The position numbers and the translations under genes were made by a program. A model generated the notes under the pieces. The model was not told the origin of the DNA and did not search any database. It saw only the letters and a program-made list of their open reading frames with translations. From the IMG/VR virus record IMGVR_UViG_3300042400_000891, positions 1 through 36,015 of that record: DNA of 36,015 nucleotides; one strand, 5' to 3'. This DNA comes from a virus. Each line of letters starts with the position of its first letter. Position 1 is the first letter of the stretch. This document shows, in pieces, positions 13,949-21,131 of this stretch.

Positions 13949-13950
13949 AT

Positions 13951-14037
13951 ATGAAAAACAAACATAAACCTTTTACATTTTTGCAAAAAATGAGCAGGGA
14001 GGAAAAAAAGTTTAAAAAAATTATTGCACATAACTAA
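13951..14037 (+). CDS. Cassette D: 28-aa basic peptide
   Basis: A short ORF (MKNKHKPFTFLQKMSREEKK...) beginning 2 nt after the PAPS-reductase-like gene and ending right after the R'' box CACATAAC (CAT-AAC-TAA). The EEKKFKKIIA helix resembles short peptides I have seen in Bacteroidetes genomes, but this is weak. Its closeness to the upstream gene and to the attC-like box suggests it is the tail gene of the same cassette. Confidence 0.4.
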   Translation: MKNKHKPFTFLQKMSREEKKFKKIIAHN

Positions 14038-14057
14038 TGGCTAATCGACATATGTCG
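14027..14057 (+). repeat. attC-like site D, right end of array
   Basis: R'' CACATAAC (14027-14034) is the exact complement of the cassette D start GTTATGTG (13019-13026). It is followed by the perfect palindrome CGACATATGTCG (14046-14057). No good R' box is seen before the next gene at 14103, so the right boundary of the array is uncertain. Confidence 0.55.
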
Positions 14058-14102
14058 CATATACAACAAGTAAACAAGTAAAAAACGAAACAAAAAAACA
14101 AT

Positions 14103-14549
14103 ATGAATAACTGGTTTGAAGTAAAGGTAAAATATACCAAACAATTAGAAAACGGATCGTTTAAAAGAGTAACGGAGCCGTATTTATTAGCTGCAATAAC
14201 GTTTACAGATGCTGAGTCAAGAATCTATGAAGAGTTAGGTAATATCATTCGTGGTGAATTTCACGTAACATCCATAAAGCCTATGAATTTTCACGATATT
14301 TTTCAATATGAAGATTCTGAAACGTGGTATAAAGTGAAAATATCATTCCAGGATGTTGATTTAGACACAGAAAAAAAGAAAAAATTAACAAACTTATTTT
14401 TGGTAAACGCAACATCGGTAAAGGAAGCATACGAAAGAACTCAAGAAAGTTTATCAACTTTAATGGTAGATTTTGACGTTTTAAACATTGCAGTTTCACC
14501 AATAATTGATATTTTTACATATCAAGAAAGCATCACAAATGAAAATTAA
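14103..14549 (+). CDS. DUF4494 family protein
   Basis: A 148-aa protein. NNWFEVKVKYTKQLENGSFK, RVTEPYLLAAITFTDAESRI, FHVTSIKPMNF, then a second related half (ETWYKVKISFQDVD...), and SPIIDIFTY at the end are diagnostic of DUF4494, a family found mainly in Bacteroidetes chromosomes, prophages and phages. The two halves look like repeats of one fold. Function unknown. First gene after the cassette array. Confidence 0.9.
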   Translation: MNNWFEVKVKYTKQLENGSFKRVTEPYLLAAITFTDAESRIYEELGNIIRGEFHVTSIKPMNFHDIFQYEDSETWYKVKISFQDVDLDTEKKKKLTNLFLVNATSVKEAYERTQESLSTLMVDFDVLNIAVSPIIDIFTYQESITNEN

Positions 14550-14628
14550 TATTATATTTGAAATTCCTTATCCTAATAATTCAATCGGTTGTGATGTGCC
14601 TTTGAATTTTCTATATCCAGTAGATTAA
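14539..14628 (+). CDS. Possible 29-aa peptide
   Basis: A short ORF (MKINIIFEIPYPNNSIGCDV...) overlapping the DUF4494 stop by 11 bp, with its own stop in the loop of the terminator at 14615. It overlaps the -7 promoter element at 14553. It may be a chance frame. Confidence 0.25.
   Translation: MKINIIFEIPYPNNSIGCDVPLNFLYPVD
14553..14560 (+). promoter_or_regulatory. Candidate promoter before a short transcribed segment
   Basis: TATATTTG, the same -7 element as elsewhere, just after the DUF4494 stop. Only about 75 nt separate its expected start site from the terminator at 14615-14646, so it could drive a very short RNA or, by read-through, the MazG and packaging genes. Confidence 0.5.
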
Positions 14629-14646
14629 TTTCTACTGGATTTTTTA
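14615..14646 (+). terminator. Intrinsic terminator after DUF4494
   Basis: Perfect 9-bp stem ATCCAGTAG (14615-14623) with CTACTGGAT (14632-14640), 8-nt loop, followed by TTTTT. Located 6 nt before the MazG-like start. Confidence 0.8.
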
Positions 14647-14651
14647 ATTTT

Positions 14652-14957
14652 ATGACTATGATACACAAAGAAGATATTTTAAACTGGGCTGAGCCAAAAG
14701 GATTGTTAAAGTATGAAAATCGTTTTAAGCAATACACGAAATTACAAGAAGAAAGTAATGAACTTTTAATTGCACTATGTGATAACAATAAAGAAGAAAT
14801 TCGTGACGCAATTGGTGATTGCGTGGTTGTTCTTACAATTTTAGCTAACCAAGTAGAAATGGATATTGAAGATTGTATTGAATACGCTTACAATCAAATA
14901 AAAAATAGGCGTGGAAAAACTATTAACGGAAATTTTGTAAAAGAAAGTGATTTGTAA
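14652..14957 (+). CDS. MazG-like nucleotide pyrophosphohydrolase
   Basis: A 101-aa protein. It carries the MazG signature ExxE...ExxD: E34 and E37 in LQEESNELLIAL, E49 and D52 in EEIRDAIGDCVVVLT, and the usual C-terminal NQIKNRRGKTINGNFVK. MazG-type enzymes hydrolyse (d)NTPs or ppGpp and in phages are thought to tune nucleotide pools or the host starvation signal. A second Met two codons in (14658) is an equally possible start. Confidence 0.85.
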   Translation: MTMIHKEDILNWAEPKGLLKYENRFKQYTKLQEESNELLIALCDNNKEEIRDAIGDCVVVLTILANQVEMDIEDCIEYAYNQIKNRRGKTINGNFVKESDL

Positions 14958-14958
14958 G

Positions 14959-15111
14959 ATGAAAAACAATAAACACCAATTAAATAGAATGTTTTGGGAT
15001 TATTCACACCCAAAATTATGGCGAAAAACTCTTAGATTAAGAAAAAGAAAATATAAAAATGTTAGATTAAAAGGAATTCATATTTTCACAGTTAACAACG
15101 AATATGATTAG
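14959..15111 (+). CDS. Hypothetical 50-aa basic protein
   Basis: A 50-aa, very basic ORF (LWRKTLRLRKRKYKNVRLKG) starting 1 nt after the MazG-like stop and ending 2 nt before the small terminase gene. Could bind nucleic acid. It contains a TTATTCACA at 15000 that looks like a DnaA box but is probably chance. Family not recognised. Confidence 0.5.
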   Translation: MKNNKHQLNRMFWDYSHPKLWRKTLRLRKRKYKNVRLKGIHIFTVNNEYD

Positions 15112-15113
15112 TT

Positions 15114-15557
15114 ATGGCGCGTCAAAAGAAAACATACGATAAATTTAAACAAGTAATTAAACTAATTGAAAATGAAGGAATTAGTTTAAGAAAAGCTTGC
15201 GAACGTGTGAAAATGGGGAGAGATGTGTTTGATAGCATATGTGATGAGGATGAAAAATATCAAAACCAATATGCGCGCGCGCGAGAAAAAAGGGCAGATA
15301 TGATATTTGAAGAAATTTTACAAATTGCAGATTCACAAGGTGAGGATATGGGGATAAATCCAATAACAGGTGAAGAACAAATAAATCATAATGTAATTCA
15401 AAGAAATAAACTTCAAATTGATGCACGTAAATGGATGTTAGGGAAAATGCAACCAAAAAAGTATGGTGATAAATTAGATGTTACAACCGATGGAGATAAA
15501 TTACAAAACACTCAAAGTAATATAATTGTAAACATAGTTCCACCAACGGAAGATTAA
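15114..15557 (+). CDS. Terminase small subunit
   Basis: A 147-aa protein. N-terminal HTH (GISLRKACERVKMGRDVFDS, about residues 23-42) for recognition of the packaging site, then a helical oligomerisation part (YARAREKRADMIFEEILQIA) and RNKLQIDARKWMLGKMQPKK before KYGDKLDV, all characteristic of small terminases of this type. Directly upstream of the large subunit (6 bp). It binds phage DNA and presents it to the large subunit. Confidence 0.88.
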   Translation: MARQKKTYDKFKQVIKLIENEGISLRKACERVKMGRDVFDSICDEDEKYQNQYARAREKRADMIFEEILQIADSQGEDMGINPITGEEQINHNVIQRNKLQIDARKWMLGKMQPKKYGDKLDVTTDGDKLQNTQSNIIVNIVPPTED

Positions 15558-15563
15558 AATTAA

Positions 15564-16952
15564 ATGAATGCTACTATCGTTTTTCAAAAAAATTGGAATG
15601 CTATCCATGAAAAAAATGAAGATGGTAGTAATAAGTATAGGTATATAATTAATATGGGAAGTTCAAGAAGTAGTAAAACTATTTCTTTGATTCAACTTTA
15701 CGATTTATACGCTAGAAAATACAAAAATAAACGTTTAACCTGCTGGAGAGATACAAAAACTGATGCAAAAAAAACAATTCTTTCTGATGCTTTAAAATTC
15801 ATGAAAGCTAATAATCTGTACAAGATTAATCAAGATTTCAACAAAACAGAATCAATTTTTACATATTATACTGATTCAACTTTTGAGATTCATGGTACCG
15901 ATGATGAAGAAACAGTACATGGTCTTACACAAGATTGTACATGGTTAAATGAACCTTATAAAATTTCACGTGATACATTCGACCAATTAGATCAACGTAC
16001 TTCAGATTTTGTTTTTATTGATTACAACCCAAAAAAAGGTCATTGGGTAGAAGATGTGGCAAAAGACAAACGTGCAATAATAATTCACTCAACTTTTAAA
16101 GACAATCCTTTTTGTCCACCAGAACAACGAAATAAAATTTTATCTTATCAACCTATACAAGCCTGCGAAATAGTTATAAACAAATTGATAAACGAAAATG
16201 ATTTATTAGCTTATAACTTCAAAGAAAACAAAATGAAGTTTACAGAAAAGCAAATAAATGAAGCTATTCGATGTATGGAAAACGAAAACAAGAATAGTGC
16301 TAGTTTATTTAAATGGCAAGTTTATGGACTTGGTGAAAAAGCTGAAAAACCTAATCGAATTTTTAACTTTAAAGAAATATCAGATAACGAATATCATAAT
16401 TTAAACTTACCCACTTATTATGCTTGCGACTGGGGAGCTGTTGATCCATGGGCGATTATTGAAGCGAAGTATTACGATGGAAATTTATATTTGCATGAAT
16501 TAAATTATTTATCCGAAAATCAGTGGCGCGAACGTATCAATTCAAATGAAAGAAATTTAATTGATGCATACAATAGGGAAGATGGCGTGGAAAACGAAGG
16601 TATTGTTTCATGGTTATTTGAAAAGCTAAATATCCCGAAAAATAGACCGATTATATGCGATACAAACCGACCAGTAAAAATTGCACTTTTACGTCGTAGA
16701 GATTACGAGGTATACCTTGCTGAAAAACCAAAAGGAAGTATTTTAGATGGTATTGATTTACTTAATAACTTGAACGTGTTTTACACGTCAAGCAGTGAAA
16801 ATATATCATACGAACAAGAAAACTATTCACGTAAAGTAGATAGGTACGGAGTGATTTTGGAAGAGCCTGAAGATTGCAATAATCATAATTTAGACTGCGC
16901 AAGATATATCTCCACATACTTACAAAGTACTGGAATTTTACTTAAATTGTAA
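15564..16952 (+). CDS. terL: Terminase large subunit (Terminase_3/PBSX type)
   Basis: A 462-aa packaging motor. The ATPase P-loop is GSSRSSKT (residues 32-39), with the Walker B-like CTWLNE (E130). The RNase H-like nuclease carries acidic residues D289 (ACDWGAVDP), D366 (ICDTNRP) and D444 (NLDCARY). The order ATPase then nuclease and the length are normal. It cuts concatemeric DNA and drives it into the prohead. The 3' end overlaps by 11 bp the 3' end of the portal gene, which lies on the other strand; normally the portal follows in the same direction. Confidence 0.95.
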   Translation: MNATIVFQKNWNAIHEKNEDGSNKYRYIINMGSSRSSKTISLIQLYDLYARKYKNKRLTCWRDTKTDAKKTILSDALKFMKANNLYKINQDFNKTESIFTYYTDSTFEIHGTDDEETVHGLTQDCTWLNEPYKISRDTFDQLDQRTSDFVFIDYNPKKGHWVEDVAKDKRAIIIHSTFKDNPFCPPEQRNKILSYQPIQACEIVINKLINENDLLAYNFKENKMKFTEKQINEAIRCMENENKNSASLFKWQVYGLGEKAEKPNRIFNFKEISDNEYHNLNLPTYYACDWGAVDPWAIIEAKYYDGNLYLHELNYLSENQWRERINSNERNLIDAYNREDGVENEGIVSWLFEKLNIPKNRPIICDTNRPVKIALLRRRDYEVYLAEKPKGSILDGIDLLNNLNVFYTSSSENISYEQENYSRKVDRYGVILEEPEDCNNHNLDCARYISTYLQSTGILLKL

Positions 16953-18159
16953 CCCCAGTAATCGAACTAATTTCTTCATTCGTAAATCCTGCATCTTTCA
17001 AAGTTTTTATTGAATTACTTTTAAGATTCATGATTTGTGCTTTTTCCTGTTCGTTTTCTTGTAACACAGGTATATGTGAATAATCTAATTCTAACCATTC
17101 ATTTTTACCATCTAAGCCAAGTAACTTAGTGTGATTCATAGCAATTTCTTCTGCTTCTGGAATGATAGTTGTTTGATAAGTTTGTTTTAAGGCTTGTTTT
17201 TGATTCTCGAACGTTGCACCTTTTGTCGAAGCGAATAAATCACGCGCTATTCCATACTGATCACATAATTGGCAAAAATCGTTTTCATCTTCTTCAAACA
17301 ACATCAAATCTTTTGTTGGAAAGCCCATTGCTTGCCACTTTAAATTATTATCAGAAATAATCACTTGTGATTGTCCATCTCCTAATCCATAATCTTTTTG
17401 ATATTCTTGTTCAATTCTTTTACGTTCATTTTTTGGTAGCCCTTTATTACCTACCGCATCTTTTGTATCATTTGACAAAATACCAATTGCACCACGCTTT
17501 TCAATTAATATATTACGCGTTTTCATTGCAACACGCAAATTTGATAAAGGCAAGTAAATTGCTTTTAGTGGCGTTTCTCCTTGTAATGGATTTTTAGAAT
17601 TTACTATGTAAGTATGATCGATTTCATCAATTGATAAAATGTCATTAGTTGATAACATTTTATATTCCTTGATTATATTTTTTAATTTACTTTGCTTATA
17701 CCATTTTCCAAGTGTTTGTATTTGAATATCAAAAGAAGGTAAAATTTGTAAAGATGCAGGAATACTTTTTGAATATGGTCTCAAAACATATTTATAAACA
17801 TTCCCGTAAATGCTCATGTTTTCATTAATTAATCTTAAGTAGTCATTACCTTTATAAAGCACATTTGGATTTTCAAGAAGATTTACAAGCTCTGAATTTT
17901 CTTGTAATACTTTTTCACCTCTTATAATTTTGTAATGTTTCCATTGTCCAGAAGCAATTAAATCACCTTTTCTTTTTACTACACTCTGTAAATGTGGTGT
18001 CGTTGAATAAACATTATAAGCATCTATATTCTCAGGGTCTAGAATTTCTCCTTTACCACCATTTATTAAAATGTTTACACCATAAAAAAAAGGTGTTTTA
18101 TCATAATTTCTTGAGCTTCCAAAAAAACTTCTTATATCTCTTAATGAAATAAACTTCAT
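16942..18159 (-). CDS. Portal protein, on the opposite strand from all other genes
   Basis: A 405-aa HK97/SPP1-type portal. The N-terminal VYSTTPHLQSVVKRKGDLIA segment, NSELVNLLENPN, NENMSIYGNVYKYVLRP, YLPLSNLRVAMKTRNILIEK, and the C-terminal LFASTKGATFENQKQALKQT with ELDYSHIPVLQEN are those of phage portal proteins. The dodecameric ring forms the DNA entry vertex. Sequence is intact, but it is the only minus-strand gene of the genome, convergent with terL (11-bp overlap) and divergent from the protease gene. A plausible minus-strand promoter element lies at 18179-18186. No clear inverted repeats flank it. Confidence 0.92.
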   Translation of the reverse strand: MKFISLRDIRSFFGSSRNYDKTPFFYGVNILINGGKGEILDPENIDAYNVYSTTPHLQSVVKRKGDLIASGQWKHYKIIRGEKVLQENSELVNLLENPNVLYKGNDYLRLINENMSIYGNVYKYVLRPYSKSIPASLQILPSFDIQIQTLGKWYKQSKLKNIIKEYKMLSTNDILSIDEIDHTYIVNSKNPLQGETPLKAIYLPLSNLRVAMKTRNILIEKRGAIGILSNDTKDAVGNKGLPKNERKRIEQEYQKDYGLGDGQSQVIISDNNLKWQAMGFPTKDLMLFEEDENDFCQLCDQYGIARDLFASTKGATFENQKQALKQTYQTTIIPEAEEIAMNHTKLLGLDGKNEWLELDYSHIPVLQENEQEKAQIMNLKSNSIKTLKDAGFTNEEISSITGVTI

Positions 18160-18178
18160 AATTATTTATTTTTTTTAT

Positions 18179-18186
18179 CAAAATTA
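18179..18186 (-). promoter_or_regulatory. Possible minus-strand promoter of the portal gene
   Basis: On the minus strand TAATTTTG matches TAnnTTTG and lies 19 nt upstream of the portal ATG. In such AT-rich DNA one match in a stretch this long is not rare, and no -33 element is clear, so support is modest. Confidence 0.35.
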
Positions 18187-18235
18187 ATCAATTCAATAAA
18201 CTTTGTTTAATTTTACATTTAATAAATTTTATGTC

Positions 18236-18304
18236 ATGGATATAAAGAAGATTAAAAAAGATAAAATTAAGATTGTTAAATCAAACCAAATCGTTAAAAA
18301 ATGA
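18236..18304 (+). CDS. Possible 22-aa basic peptide
   Basis: A short ORF (MDIKKIKKDKIKIVKSNQIV...) that ends in the ATGA start of the protease gene, suggesting coupled translation. Almost only Lys, Ile and Asp; it may act as a leader peptide or be chance. Confidence 0.35.
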   Translation: MDIKKIKKDKIKIVKSNQIVKK

Positions 18305-19113
18305 CATTTGAAGAGGTATTTAAAAACAAAGAGTTGATTATTGCACAAAAAAAGAACGCAATAAAACATTGTGATGTTATTTTTAGTGCAATAGATTTTA
18401 CAAACAATCATAAAAATAATGCTGAAAAATTAGATTCAAGTACAGTTGAAGAGCCGAATCAAGATGTTTTGCAAGCCAAATTAATTATCAACACTACAAA
18501 TATTATTGATAGTCATAGAGATTGTCATATTCCAAACCTTTGGGCTAAATCTTTACAAGAAACTAAAATTTTGTATTTGTTACAAGAACATGAAATGGAA
18601 TTTGATAAAGTAATTGCAGATTCAGTAAAAGATGAACTTAAAGCATATACAGAAAACATTCCATGGAAAAAACTTAATTATTCATACGAGGGAAAAACAC
18701 AAGCTTTAATTTTTGATACTCAAATAAAAAAAGAGGTAAACCCTTTTATGTTTGAAATGTATAAAAAAGGAAGGGTGTATAACCATTCGGTTGGCATGAG
18801 ATATGTTAAAATTTATTTGTGTGCTGATCGTAATGAAGCAGAATATGCTCAGGAAAAAGAAAACTGGAATAAATATTACCCTTTAGTAGCTAATAAGGAT
18901 GTAGCTGATGAAAAAGGTTATTTTTGGGCTGTTACAGAAGCAAAAGTGATTGAGGGAAGTGCAGTTATTAAAGGTAGTAATGAATACACTCCTGTTATGG
19001 AAATTGAATTTGGAAAAGAAGCCGTTAATAACACTTCTAATCAAAATACAACCGAGCCGTCAAATGACACTCAAAAAGAAAAAAAACAATTTTTTACTAA
19101 TCTATTAAACTAA
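18301..19113 (+). CDS. HK97-family prohead protease
   Basis: A 270-aa protein. Catalytic His in YNHSVGMRYV (H162) and catalytic Ser in EGSAVIKGSN (S220) with VTEAKVIEGS before it match the herpesvirus-type serine protease fold of phage prohead proteases. The C-terminal 40 residues are low-complexity and polar (NNTSNQNTTEPSNDTQKEKK). It removes the scaffold domain of the capsid protein, which follows 7 bp later and carries an N-terminal coiled-coil domain. Confidence 0.88.
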   Translation: MTFEEVFKNKELIIAQKKNAIKHCDVIFSAIDFTNNHKNNAEKLDSSTVEEPNQDVLQAKLIINTTNIIDSHRDCHIPNLWAKSLQETKILYLLQEHEMEFDKVIADSVKDELKAYTENIPWKKLNYSYEGKTQALIFDTQIKKEVNPFMFEMYKKGRVYNHSVGMRYVKIYLCADRNEAEYAQEKENWNKYYPLVANKDVADEKGYFWAVTEAKVIEGSAVIKGSNEYTPVMEIEFGKEAVNNTSNQNTTEPSNDTQKEKKQFFTNLLN

Positions 19114-19120
19114 AAAAAAA

Positions 19121-20395
19121 ATGAACAAGTTTCTAGAATTTTTGGCAAAAAAAGGAATCTCAAATGAAGATTTCACAACAAAGACTGCTGAAGAAATGGC
19201 AGGTCTTTACAATGAATTTAATTCTGAGTTAGCAAAATCAATTGAAGAATTGACAGAAGCAAGTGCAACAAAAGAAGATATTCAAAAAGCAATTGACGAA
19301 TTGAGAACTTCTCAATTAGAGCAAATGAAAAATTTGAATGAAGCATTGAAAGAAATGGGATTAGCTATTAAGGCTAATACAGAAGGAGAATCTTTTAAAA
19401 AGGGTGAATCTTTAGCTGATGTATTAAAAGCCAATAAAGATTCAATTGTCAAATTAAAAGACAATCGCGATGCTCCATGGGTAAAAATGACTGTTAAAGC
19501 AGTTGGTACTATGTTAGAATCTAGCAATGTATCAGGTGGAAATGTACCAGTTGAGCAAAGATTACCAGGACTAAACACAATAGCATCAAGACGTGTCCGT
19601 TTGATGGATTTAGTATCAAGAGGTACAGCAACTTCTAATATTATTTCTTGGGTTTATCAAGCAAATAAAGAAGGTGCAGCAGGAGGAACAGCAGAAGGAG
19701 CAACTAAAAATCAAATTGATTTCGATTTAATAGTTGCATCACAAGCGGTTGTTAAACGTACTGCTTTCATCAAAGTTTCAACTGAAATGTTAGACGACAT
19801 CGATTTTATCGAAGCTGAAATTAACAATGAATTGTTACGTGAACTAAACAAAGATGTTGAGTTAACTGCTTATTCAGGAAATGGTACTGCGCCTGCAATG
19901 AATGGTGTTAGAACAGTTGCAAGTTCATTTTCTGCAGGAGATTTCGCAAACGCAATTGATAACGCAAATGAAGCTGATGTATTAGTTGTTGCAATTAATC
20001 AAATCGCAATTGCTGAACAACCAGAGCCAACTGCAATTTTAATGCATCCAACTGATGTTGCTAAATTATTAGTGATTAAAGTTAGCGCAACTGATAGACG
20101 TTATGTTGATCGTTTACAAATGATAGCAGGTCAATTGTCATTAGATGGCATTCCGATTGTAAAAACAACTTTGGTTACAGCAGGAACTTATTTAGTTGGT
20201 GTTTTCAATATGGCTACTTTGTATGATAAAGGGTCTATTTCTTTGGAAATGGGATTGGATGGTAATGATTTCACTAAAAACCTTCGTACTATCATTGCTG
20301 AATATCGTGGTGCTATGGTTGTTAAAAACAACGACAGAACTGCATTTGTAAAAGGTACTTTTTCAACTGATAAAGCTGCTTTAGAAACTGCTTAA
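19121..20395 (+). CDS. Major capsid protein, HK97 type
   Basis: A 424-aa protein. Residues 1-90 form a charged helical coiled-coil delta domain (ELAKSIEELTEASATKEDIQ, KAIDELRTSQLEQMKNLNEA), the expected scaffold that the upstream protease would cleave. The remainder is the HK97 fold: SSNVSGGNVPVEQRLPGLN, the E-loop/spine region VKRTAFIKVSTEMLDDIDFI, ILMHPTDVAKLL (P-domain) and the C-terminal EYRGAMVVKNNDRTAFVKG. A terminator hairpin follows 8 nt after its stop, likely lowering expression of the downstream genes relative to capsid. Confidence 0.95.
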   Translation: MNKFLEFLAKKGISNEDFTTKTAEEMAGLYNEFNSELAKSIEELTEASATKEDIQKAIDELRTSQLEQMKNLNEALKEMGLAIKANTEGESFKKGESLADVLKANKDSIVKLKDNRDAPWVKMTVKAVGTMLESSNVSGGNVPVEQRLPGLNTIASRRVRLMDLVSRGTATSNIISWVYQANKEGAAGGTAEGATKNQIDFDLIVASQAVVKRTAFIKVSTEMLDDIDFIEAEINNELLRELNKDVELTAYSGNGTAPAMNGVRTVASSFSAGDFANAIDNANEADVLVVAINQIAIAEQPEPTAILMHPTDVAKLLVIKVSATDRRYVDRLQMIAGQLSLDGIPIVKTTLVTAGTYLVGVFNMATLYDKGSISLEMGLDGNDFTKNLRTIIAEYRGAMVVKNNDRTAFVKGTFSTDKAALETA

Positions 20396-20402
20396 TATAA
20401 TT

Positions 20403-20427
20403 AAAGGGGGTTAAACTCCCCCTTTTT
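20403..20427 (+). terminator. Intrinsic terminator after the capsid gene
   Basis: Perfect 8-bp stem AAAGGGGG (20403-20410) with CCCCCTTT (20418-20425), 7-nt loop, T run. G/C-rich for this genome and thus strong. Confidence 0.88.
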
Positions 20428-20440
20428 AATATTTTTTTAT

Positions 20441-20626
20441 ATGGCTACAGCAAAGAAAAAAGAAGTTGAAATAAATCAACAAAAAGAAGTTGAATTTTTT
20501 GAAGGTGTAAAAAAATTTCAATCAAATGGAGTTTCTAAACATTTAGAAAAAGATTCTATTTTTGAATTGAACTTTGAAATGGCTTCACTTTTAGTTGGTA
20601 AAGGCTACGGACAAATAATAGATTAA
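20441..20626 (+). CDS. Small head-region protein
   Basis: A 61-aa protein: Lys/Glu-rich N-terminus, then FQSNGVSKHLEKDSIFELNF and a C-terminal LLVGKGYGQII. Short proteins of this form commonly follow the capsid gene in Bacteroidetes phages; role unknown, perhaps head decoration or connector. Confidence 0.65.
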   Translation: MATAKKKEVEINQQKEVEFFEGVKKFQSNGVSKHLEKDSIFELNFEMASLLVGKGYGQIID

Positions 20627-20630
20627 TACA

Positions 20631-21131
20631 ATGAGTATCTTATTAAATACAGATTTTACAGGAAAATATCATATTGCATTGACTAAGTTCAATGATAATG
20701 ATATTGATGCTTATATTGAAAAATATGAAAAGAAGTATTTAATGAAATTACTTGGTGTTGAATTATACAATTTATTCATTGATGAGTTAGATTTAAACAA
20801 TCCTCCAGTAAATCCTATTTACAAAGTTATTTTCGATCCTTTGAGTTTTGATGATGGTTGTGATATTGTTGTTAGCAATGGAATGAAAGAAATGCTAAAA
20901 GGTTTTATTTATTTTCATTGGGTTTTTGATGAACAACAACAGCAAACTCCAATAGGCACAACAAAACAAAGTTCTGAAAATAGTCAAGTTTTAAACATTA
21001 CTGGTTTATCAGTAATGCGTTTTAATGAAGGTGTTGAAACTTATAAAGCTATACAAAGATATATTGAACTTAATCAAAGTGATTATATTGCTTTTAATGG
21101 ACAGTATTTAGGCTACGAATACATTTTATAA
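20631..21131 (+). CDS. Putative head-tail connector protein
   Basis: A 166-aa, mostly helical protein (DIDAYIEKYEKKYLMKLLGV, then GMKEMLKGFIYFHWVFDEQQ) with a YKAIQRYIEL helix near the end. Position directly after the capsid and before the tail genes, and the all-helical fold, fit a head-completion or adaptor protein, but sequence alone is not decisive. Its stop overlaps the next start by one base. Confidence 0.6.
   Translation: MSILLNTDFTGKYHIALTKFNDNDIDAYIEKYEKKYLMKLLGVELYNLFIDELDLNNPPVNPIYKVIFDPLSFDDGCDIVVSNGMKEMLKGFIYFHWVFDEQQQQTPIGTTKQSSENSQVLNITGLSVMRFNEGVETYKAIQRYIELNQSDYIAFNGQYLGYEYIL

Larger units (their letters stand above)
12133..14057 (+). mobile_element. Integron-like gene-cassette array without integrase (four cassettes)
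   Basis: Five imperfect palindromes (about 12133, 12412, 12672, 12940 and 14027), each beginning with an R''-like box (..YYYAAC) and mostly ending with an R'-like box (GTTRRR), alternate with small genes all in one direction. For three cassettes the beginning and end boxes are exact reverse complements: GTTAGGCG 12193 with CGCCTAAC 12412; GTTATAAGCC 12463 with GGCTTATAAC 12672; GTTATGTG 13019 with CACATAAC 14027. This is the rule for integron cassettes, whose two ends derive from one attC when circular. Every ORF stops within about 10 nt of its R'' box. The palindromes are GC-richer than their surroundings. No IntI-like gene is present. Confidence 0.75.

Noticed and set aside
15000-15008. DnaA box TTATTCACA
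   Set aside because: A single copy inside a small coding gene, with no cluster and no AT-rich repeat beside it; probably chance.
17169-17597. Two plus-strand ORFs of 63 and 76 aa inside the portal gene
   Set aside because: They are antisense shadows of the portal coding sequence with hydrophobic, His/Leu-rich content typical of reverse frames.
16942-18260. Inverted repeats flanking the portal gene that would mark an invertible segment
   Set aside because: Comparing both borders by eye shows only short AT-rich matches (AATTTTAC in direct, not inverted, orientation).
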